From Chitinophagia bacterium (lineage in GTDB: Bacteria > Bacteroidota > Bacteroidia > Chitinophagales > Chitinophagaceae), in contig RGMU01000034.1 in assembly GCA_010021705.1 (NCBI GenBank), positions 1-11,313 on the forward strand: a DNA stretch of 11,313 nt. Reading direction: 5' to 3'. Below the pieces are notes generated by a model. The model saw only the letters and a program-made list of their open reading frames with translations, did not search any database and was not told the origin of the DNA. A program made the position numbers and the translations under genes. This document shows positions 7,403 to 11,313 of this stretch, in pieces; the stretch's first letter is position 1; every line of letters starts with the position of its first letter.

Positions 7403-7513
7403 ATGCTCGCAATAGGCAAACATAGTTTAAGGCAAATAAAATCACCTTTGAATTATATTGGAGGTAAGGGTAAAATATTAGACCAAATTTTGCAATTAAG
7501 CGATTTTAAATAA
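7403..7513 (+). pseudogene. N-terminal stub of a D12-class DNA adenine methylase
   Basis: The 36-codon frame reads MLAIGKHSLRQIKSPLNY and then IGGKGKILDQILQLSDFK before TAA. Residues 13-30 match the start of D12-class (Dam/DpnM-like) N6-adenine methyltransferases, where (K/R)SPLxYxGGKxKLL..I holds the first part of the S-adenosylmethionine site. A normal enzyme has about 250-300 residues including a DPPY motif. No DPPY coding sequence follows in any forward frame up to 8311, so only the head survives. The frame ends cleanly at a stop without a visible insertion sequence, and the next gene begins 6 bases later. The preserved promoter and head suggest that a restriction-modification or phage-derived methylase gene once stood here and was lost by deletion or replaced by recombination. 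The family match rests on motif recognition over about 18 residues. Confidence 0.65.
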
Positions 7514-7519
7514 AAATAA

Positions 7520-8158
7520 ATGACATTATTTATCATTATCGCAATTATTATCTCATTATTTGTCTTTTTCTACAATAAACAAAATATAAAGCAAAAATTT
7601 ACAGGTCATAATGAACAAAGGACTATTCAATTCACGGTGGAGACCGTTTCTAATCTGACAGAGGATGATAGGCTTAGATACGCCAAATTGGTTGAAAAAT
7701 ATCCTAAATGGTATGGTAATGGCGATACAAAGGGGATTTGTTTTGAGAGTGAGAGGTTAGAGCCATTACCGAACGGTCAAACAGAATTAGTTAGATATAA
7801 AACTGATAGATATGCCGACCTATTTGGCAGAGGGAAAGATTGCAGTTATTTCCCAGGTTACGGAAAAATTTATAATCGGACTTTTGACATTTGGTATCAA
7901 GAGTTCAATTCTCAAGAGAAAAACGGGATGAGGGAATATAAAGACATTGGGTGTGACAAATATGGACCATTTTTTACAAACCATTTGACGGGTAAAAATA
8001 TAATACACAACGAATTAATACGGACTAAAGGGTATTTGAAGTTATTCAATGTTAGAGATGAAAAAAATAGACGAACTTGGTATGCAGGGCTCAAAGACTT
8101 AGAATTTACTGGAATAATAACAGACCGTGAGCTTGACGAAGAAAAAAACGCCACGTAA
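7520..8158 (+). CDS. Unrecognised protein with an N-terminal membrane anchor
   Basis: This 212-residue protein begins with a very hydrophobic segment (TLFIIIAIIISLFVFFY, 2-18) followed by a basic stretch (NKQNIKQKF), so the rest should face the cytoplasm. The soluble part (about 30-212) is rich in charged and aromatic residues, with short stretches such as YPKWYGNGDTKGICFESE (61-78), GRGKDCSYFPGYGKIYNR (103-120) and DRELDEE near the end, and three scattered cysteines. I cannot assign it to a family. Base composition is visibly more A/T-rich and codon use differs from mnmE and the atp genes (AAA, AAT, AGA and GGG are common), which points to later acquisition. The ATG at 7520 has no Shine-Dalgarno sequence. 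It follows the methylase stub by 6 bases and probably shares the promoter at 7377. Its place in a decayed restriction-modification locus makes a defence-related or cargo role conceivable, but nothing in the sequence proves it. Confidence 0.7.
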   Translation: MTLFIIIAIIISLFVFFYNKQNIKQKFTGHNEQRTIQFTVETVSNLTEDDRLRYAKLVEKYPKWYGNGDTKGICFESERLEPLPNGQTELVRYKTDRYADLFGRGKDCSYFPGYGKIYNRTFDIWYQEFNSQEKNGMREYKDIGCDKYGPFFTNHLTGKNIIHNELIRTKGYLKLFNVRDEKNRRTWYAGLKDLEFTGIITDRELDEEKNAT

Positions 8159-8311
8159 TGTTGGTTTTGCAATATGACGGCTGAAGTGTTTCTTAGAAAC
8201 ATTTATGCAAGGTTCGCTACATTGCATTATATCAGGAATATAAATCAAAGTGGGAAGAGTTGACCGTAAAAGCAGATAAAAGATTGAGGTATGTACAACA
8301 CCTTTTATCCC
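8159..8311. other. Spacer between the unknown gene and fic, with palindrome and possible gene remnant
   Basis: A perfect odd palindrome TGTTTCT-T-AGAAACA lies at 8187-8201. Forward frame 8197-8379 is open and its first part reads KHLCKVRYIALYQEYKSKWE and on to KADKRLRYVQHLLSL. This looks helical and protein-like but has no start codon and runs into the 3' end of the convergent fic gene, so it may be a decayed gene tail or chance. A second small frame at 8174-8263 (29 codons, ATG start) is equally unsupported. No clear terminator is seen for either flanking gene. Confidence 0.3.
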
Positions 8312-9271
8312 TCACCCCCCAAACCTATACACCGTCATTCTTTGTTCTCCTATTTTTTGTAAAATACCCTTGTCGGTAGCCCATTTTAGGTCTCGGCTGG
8401 CAGTGGGTGCAGATATATTTTTAAATTTTTGCAGGTAGTCTTTCCTGCTAAATGTATTAACGCCTATCTCATCTTTAAACAGCATTATCCTATCTTCAGT
8501 GCTTAATGATTGGTTTTGAGTTTGCAAAACCGTATCTAAAGCATCAGCAATAATGCTTAGCATAAACTCAATAAACAGCGTAGAATTGCCCTTTTTGTCT
8601 GAAGCTGATAGGGCTTCGTAATAGGCAGACTGCCTCTGCTTTATTACATGCTCTATGGGTAAAAACTCAAATACGGGGTACTGCTGCATCAACAATAAGG
8701 TTTGCCACAGCCTGCCCATTCTGCCGTTACCGTCCACAAAGGGGTGTATAAATTCCAATTCATAATGGAACACACAGCTTTTAATTAACAACAAGTCCGT
8801 ATCCTTTTTAAGGTAAGCAAACAAATCTTTCATTAGCCCTTTCACCATATCCCCCGTGGGGGCTAAATGGGTTACTTTTGAGCCTTTTACTATGCCCACA
8901 TTCGTTGTTCTAAGTTTTCCGGCATTCTCTACCAAGCCGGTCATTAAAATAGCATGAGCTTTTTCTAAATCCTTTAATCGGTATGGATTAAGTATATGCA
9001 GCTGCTCATACACCTTAATGGCATTCTGCACTTCCAAAACATCTTTTTTCGGGGCAATTATTCGTTTGTTTTCTAACAATGCGGTAATTTGTTCTTCCGT
9101 TAATGTATTGCCTTCTATGGCTAAAGAAGACTGAATAGTGCGTATTCTGTTTTTCTTTCTAAGCTCTGTTGGCGGTTTGTGGAGGTGTGTAGCATTAATA
9201 GCCCCTAACTTTTCAGCAATAGTGGCTATCAAGTGTAATATGCGGTCTGTAATGTGGTATGGCGGTTTCAT
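8312..9271 (-). CDS. Fic-domain protein (probable AMP transferase) with C-terminal winged helix
   Basis: Fic enzymes usually transfer AMP from ATP to hydroxyl side chains of target proteins. The core motif HPFVDGNGRMGR (176-187) is complete, with catalytic H176, the phosphate-binding GNGR and R187. The N-terminal part carries SSLAIEGN (48-55), the S-x-x-x-E-G inhibitory helix motif in which Glu blocks the ATP gamma-phosphate site, making this a class II, self-inhibited Fic with its regulator in the same chain. Residues about 258-319 (from LSTEDRIMLFKD to RMTVYRFGG) look like a winged helix-turn-helix, with SAPTASRDLKWATDKGIL as the likely recognition unit. The 319-residue length is normal for this architecture, which is common in bacteria, and many members have no known target. 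It is single and leftward, convergent to the accessory stretch and divergent from atpB. Its promoter and a tandem palindrome lie immediately upstream, suggesting autoregulation through the winged helix. Confidence 0.94.
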   Translation of the reverse strand: MKPPYHITDRILHLIATIAEKLGAINATHLHKPPTELRKKNRIRTIQSSLAIEGNTLTEEQITALLENKRIIAPKKDVLEVQNAIKVYEQLHILNPYRLKDLEKAHAILMTGLVENAGKLRTTNVGIVKGSKVTHLAPTGDMVKGLMKDLFAYLKKDTDLLLIKSCVFHYELEFIHPFVDGNGRMGRLWQTLLLMQQYPVFEFLPIEHVIKQRQSAYYEALSASDKKGNSTLFIEFMLSIIADALDTVLQTQNQSLSTEDRIMLFKDEIGVNTFSRKDYLQKFKNISAPTASRDLKWATDKGILQKIGEQRMTVYRFGG

Positions 9272-9275
9272 ACAA

Positions 9276-9299
9276 TGATAGTATCATTTGATAGTATCA
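9276..9299. promoter_or_regulatory. Tandem palindromic operator at the fic transcription start
   Basis: TGATAGTATCA occurs twice, at 9276-9286 and 9289-9299, separated by TT (period 13). Each copy is a palindrome of TGATA and TATCA around a central base. They fill the space between the fic -7 element and its ATG at 9271, overlapping the expected transcription start, which is a typical position for a repressor site. The winged helix of Fic itself is the natural candidate binder, but this is inference. Confidence 0.7.
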
Positions 9300-9327
9300 A
9301 AGGTAATGAATTGTAGATAAAAACAAA
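9298..9327 (-). promoter_or_regulatory. fic promoter, -33 TTTG and -7 TACCTTTG
   Basis: On the minus strand TTTG (9327-9324) is followed after 18 bases by TACCTTTG (9305-9298), a full match to the Bacteroidota TTTG/TAnnTTTG promoter at close to normal spacing. Transcription should start near 9291, inside the tandem palindrome, giving a leader of about 20 bases before the ATG. Confidence 0.8.
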
Positions 9328-9421
9328 GGGAGGGTGTGCGGGTAAAGTAAAAATAAAGCCTTAACAGGGATTACGATTAGCTATAAACTCCCCCCACAAA
9401 AATAAAAAAATTACCGCACAG

Positions 9422-9453
9422 TTTCACTTTTAGAAGAAAAGGCACTACCTTTG
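9422..9453 (+). promoter_or_regulatory. atp operon promoter
   Basis: TACCTTTG (9446-9453) is an exact TAnnTTTG -7 element, and TTTC (9422-9425) lies 20 bases upstream as an imperfect -33. Transcription should begin near 9460, leaving about 15 bases before the ATG at 9475. This placement excludes a TTG start at 9451, which would lie inside the -7 box. Confidence 0.75.
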
Positions 9454-9474
9454 CGCAAAATTTCAACAGAGTTA

Positions 9475-10599
9475 ATGAGTTGCAAACGATTGTTTTGGGT
9501 TTTAATTACTTGCTTTTTTGTTTTCATGCAAAACAACAAAGCCATAGCAAGCACCCAAGACAGTGTAGTTGAACCTGCTTCGGCTCACACTGAAGGCGAA
9601 AGTAAGCCTATTAATATTACAGAGTTAGTTTTTGGGCACATTGCCGATGCGCATGAGTGGCATTTATTTGAAATGAACGGCAAACCCGTTGCCATGCCAT
9701 TGCCTATTATCATCTACAACAAAACAAAGGGTGGCTTAGAAGTGTTTTCATCTGCCCATTTTGAATACGAAGAGCACCTTAGAAGGGGCGACTTGCAGGT
9801 AAGCGTTAGTCACGAAGGCTATCACTTAGAAAAAGGCATGAAAGAAAAAGTAGTGGCGGAAGACGGTAGTGAAATTTACGACCTGTCTATCACCAAAAAT
9901 GTGCTTTCTATGCTTATTAGCGTAGTGCTGTTGCTGGTATTAATGCTTAATGCAGCAAAAAAATATAAAACTATGGGTGCCGGTAAAGCACCAAGCGGTT
10001 TCCAAAATGCGTTAGAGTCGGCTATTATATTTATACGTGATGAAGTAGCCAAGCCTAACTTAGGTAAGAAACACAATAGCTTTATGCCCTTGTTGCTTAC
10101 CATATTCTTCTTTGTATGGATAAACAATTTATTGGGCTTGCTACCCGGCGGGGCTAACTTTACGGGCAATATAGCCGTTACGCTATGCTTAGCTACCATA
10201 TCTTTTATAGTGATGGTGGTGCGTGCCAACGGTCATTTTTGGGGGCACTTACTCAATCCACCCGATGTACCCTTTGCCATTAAGCTCCTTTTAGTGCCTA
10301 TTGAAATTATTTCTTTATTCATTAAGCCTATTGCGCTTACCATACGTCTATTTGCCAACATTTTGGCGGGGCACATTGTAATATTAAGCGTAATATTAAT
10401 GATATTTATCTTTGGCAATATGAACAAAGCGGCGGGCATAGGTTTTGTACCGGTATCCATAGCTTTTTCTATATTTATGTTTGTTTTAGAACTATTAGTA
10501 GCAGCTATACAGGCATTTATATTTACGAACTTAACGGCAGTGTTTATAGGTTCTGCCATTGAAGAGCCACACCACCATGCCGAACACGCCCATCACTAA
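9475..10599 (+). CDS. atpB: F1F0 ATP synthase subunit a
   Basis: Subunit a forms the two proton half-channels of the F0 motor in the inner membrane. I start it at ATG 9475 (MSCKRLFWVLITCFFVF), giving 374 residues. The frame is open upstream to a TTG at 9451, but that codon overlaps the -7 promoter box. A signal-like hydrophobic N-terminus is followed by an extracytoplasmic extension of about 120 residues (VFGHIADAHEWHLFEMNGKP), usual for Bacteroidota and absent in E. coli, then membrane helices. The essential arginine is R291 in PIALTIRLFANILAGH, facing the c-ring carboxylate. FVWINNLLGLLPG and the helix LELLVAAIQAFIFTNLTAVFIG are also diagnostic. The protein ends in a His-rich tail (EPHHHAEHAHH). 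atpE follows after 45 A/T-rich bases, in the usual a-c order of an atp operon. Confidence 0.96.
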   Translation: MSCKRLFWVLITCFFVFMQNNKAIASTQDSVVEPASAHTEGESKPINITELVFGHIADAHEWHLFEMNGKPVAMPLPIIIYNKTKGGLEVFSSAHFEYEEHLRRGDLQVSVSHEGYHLEKGMKEKVVAEDGSEIYDLSITKNVLSMLISVVLLLVLMLNAAKKYKTMGAGKAPSGFQNALESAIIFIRDEVAKPNLGKKHNSFMPLLLTIFFFVWINNLLGLLPGGANFTGNIAVTLCLATISFIVMVVRANGHFWGHLLNPPDVPFAIKLLLVPIEIISLFIKPIALTIRLFANILAGHIVILSVILMIFIFGNMNKAAGIGFVPVSIAFSIFMFVLELLVAAIQAFIFTNLTAVFIGSAIEEPHHHAEHAHH

Positions 10600-10644
10600 A
10601 AAAACACCATAACGCATATATTTTTTTATTTTAATTTTTATAAC

Positions 10645-10992
10645 ATGTCAGCATTGTTGAACACAATTTTGTTGGAAGCCGGAGAAATGGCAAAAGCAGG
10701 TGGCGCAGTGGGCGCAGGTATCGCTGCATTAGGTGCAGGCGTTGGTATTGGTCAAATCGGTAAAGGTGCGGTTGAGTCTATTGCTCGCCAACCTGAAGCC
10801 GCAGGCGACATCCGTGCCAACATGATTCTTACTGCCGCCTTCGTAGAAGGTGTTGCCCTATTTGCGGTAATTGCAGGTGGAAAGGGAATATTTACTTCTA
10901 TGATTTTTTTGCAAAGATTATTGTCTGTTACCGTTAAGCTATTTAGGTTTGACCTCAATTTAAAGGCACTTCCGCTGTTTGTCGCTCCCTGA
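10645..10992 (+). CDS. atpE: F1F0 ATP synthase subunit c, with its last residues replaced at a sequence joint
   Basis: Subunit c forms the rotating c-ring of F0. Residues 1-78 (to about 10878) are a normal two-helix hairpin: glycine-rich helix 1 (AGGAVGAGIAALGAGVGIGQIG), the polar loop ESIARQPEAAGDIR with conserved RQPE, and helix 2 with the ion-binding E68 in AAFVEGVALFAVIAG. The residue after the Glu is Gly rather than Ser or Thr, which fits proton rather than sodium use. Subunit c is normally about 80-85 residues and should end with a few hydrophobic residues. Here the frame instead continues as GKGIFTSMIFLQRLLS and on to a stop at 990-992 of the last kilobase, 37 residues unlike any c subunit. 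That tail is the antisense of an SprB-repeat reading frame. The annotated stop at 10992 is thus probably false and the true 3' end is missing. Confidence 0.88.
   Translation: MSALLNTILLEAGEMAKAGGAVGAGIAALGAGVGIGQIGKGAVESIARQPEAAGDIRANMILTAAFVEGVALFAVIAGGKGIFTSMIFLQRLLSVTVKLFRFDLNLKALPLFVAP
10868..10890. other. Chimeric joint between atpE and the SprB-repeat fragment
   Basis: Left of this point the plus strand encodes a normal c subunit up to VALFAVIAG. Right of it the minus strand encodes SprB repeats up to CKKIIEVNIPFP. Both proteins are interrupted within about 20 bases, on opposite strands, with no insertion sequence, inverted repeat or site-specific recombination motif visible. An assembly artefact is the simplest reading, and a genomic rearrangement is the alternative. 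Confidence 0.75.
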
Positions 10993-11313
10993 CTTTCACC
11001 GCTGCTCCATTCAAAATCGAAAGTTCCTTGTCTTCCATCACTGTAACTCGCCATTGCCGTCGCTTGACCATCTAAACTTCCTGAGTAACAACTGACTTCT
11101 TTAACATTGCTTAAACTAACTAAGATTTCCGGTGCATCGGATAACTTGATTTCCTGGCTGTAGGTAGGACAATTATTTGCATCGACTAAATTGAAACGAT
11201 AAGTTCCCTTACTGATATTAATCAGTGAAGAACCTGTCTGGGTGCTGTTTTCCCAGGTTATTTTATAGGGCGGAGTTCCTCCAACTGGATCAATTACGAT
11301 CCTTCCATCTGCT
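10883..11313 (-). CDS. SprB-repeat cell-surface adhesin fragment (partial at both ends)
   Basis: Read leftward from base 11312, the frame is open to the joint with atpE and encodes about 140 residues. It begins ADGRIVIDPVGGTPPYKITW, continues with SKGTYRFNLVDANNCPTYS, KEVSCYSGSLDGQATAMASY, FDFEWSSGES and SLTVTDNNLCKKIIEVNI, and reaches the joint. This is the SprB repeat pattern (DGxI, GGTPPYxxxW, GTYxxxVxDxNxC), with one repeat and most of a second. SprB-like proteins are very large surface adhesins, some moved by the Bacteroidota gliding machinery and others exported by type IX secretion. Neither the start nor the C-terminal sorting domain is in view. Codon use (GGA, AGT and ACT frequent) differs from the G/C-ending codons of the atp and mnmE genes. 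The frame also stays open past the joint into the antisense of atpE, which is not evidence of coding there. It may come from another genome. Confidence 0.75.

Noticed and set aside
8188..8201. Palindrome TGTTTCTTAGAAACA as terminator of the unknown gene
   Set aside because: It has a one-base loop and no following T run, so it does not form a normal terminator hairpin.
7346..8311. Insertion sequence or integron cassette explaining the methylase truncation
   Set aside because: No transposase, terminal inverted repeats, target duplication or attC-like folded site could be seen.
8312..9271. Fic as half of a Phd/Doc-type toxin-antitoxin pair
   Set aside because: No small antitoxin gene lies beside it. 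The inhibitory motif is within its own N-terminus, and the protein is far longer than Doc.
10645..10878. Sodium-specific c subunit
   Set aside because: The residue after the ion-binding Glu68 is Gly, not the Ser or Thr expected in sodium-binding c rings.
10752..11054. A minus-strand protein starting at ATG 11054 and running to 10752
   Set aside because: Its first part is real SprB-repeat coding sequence that begins further right, and its last part is the antisense of atpE; the frame simply crosses the joint.

Overview
The window looks like a chromosomal segment from a member of the Bacteroidota. The evidence is: five -7 elements of the TAnnTTTG type placed just upstream of start codons (390-397, 5843-5850, 7377-7384, 9298-9305, 9446-9453); few Shine-Dalgarno sequences; an ATP synthase subunit a with the long N-terminal extracytoplasmic extension usual in this phylum; and SprB-type adhesin repeats at the right end. 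The species cannot be told from the sequence, and the piece is probably from an environmental assembly.

Layout from left to right. Positions 1-422 hold the possible tail of an upstream gene, a strong hairpin, and a gene-free stretch with an exact 20-bp direct repeat. A TTG-started membrane protein resembling a worn-out histidine kinase follows, then peptidase T (pepT) and a short-chain dehydrogenase with an altered active site, all rightward. Converging on these is a leftward cluster read in the order enolase (eno), FtsB/DivIC-like division protein, YdeI-family protein, with small gaps that suggest one operon. The eno-mnmE divergent spacer carries nested inverted repeats. mnmE (tRNA U34 modification GTPase) is complete to its C-terminal CIGK.

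Positions 7346-8311 are an A/T-rich accessory stretch. A clear promoter drives a 36-codon stub that matches only the first part of a D12-class DNA adenine methylase, and an unrecognised membrane-anchored protein follows. Next is a leftward Fic-domain AMP transferase with an N-terminal inhibitory motif and a C-terminal winged helix. Its TTTG/TACCTTTG promoter is followed by two copies of TGATAGTATCA that cover the expected transcription start, so it looks autoregulated. The F0 genes atpB and atpE then begin an ATP synthase operon from their own promoter.

At about 10870-10890 the atpE sequence breaks off just after its ion-binding helix and becomes, on the opposite strand, an SprB-repeat adhesin fragment with different codon use. 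This is more likely an assembly chimera or recombination joint than a real gene end, so sequence right of it should not be assumed to belong to the same genome.

Most of the window is housekeeping. I do not see a complete new system. The best leads are the Fic operator, the methylase stub with its unknown downstream gene, and the degenerate sensor-kinase-like protein.
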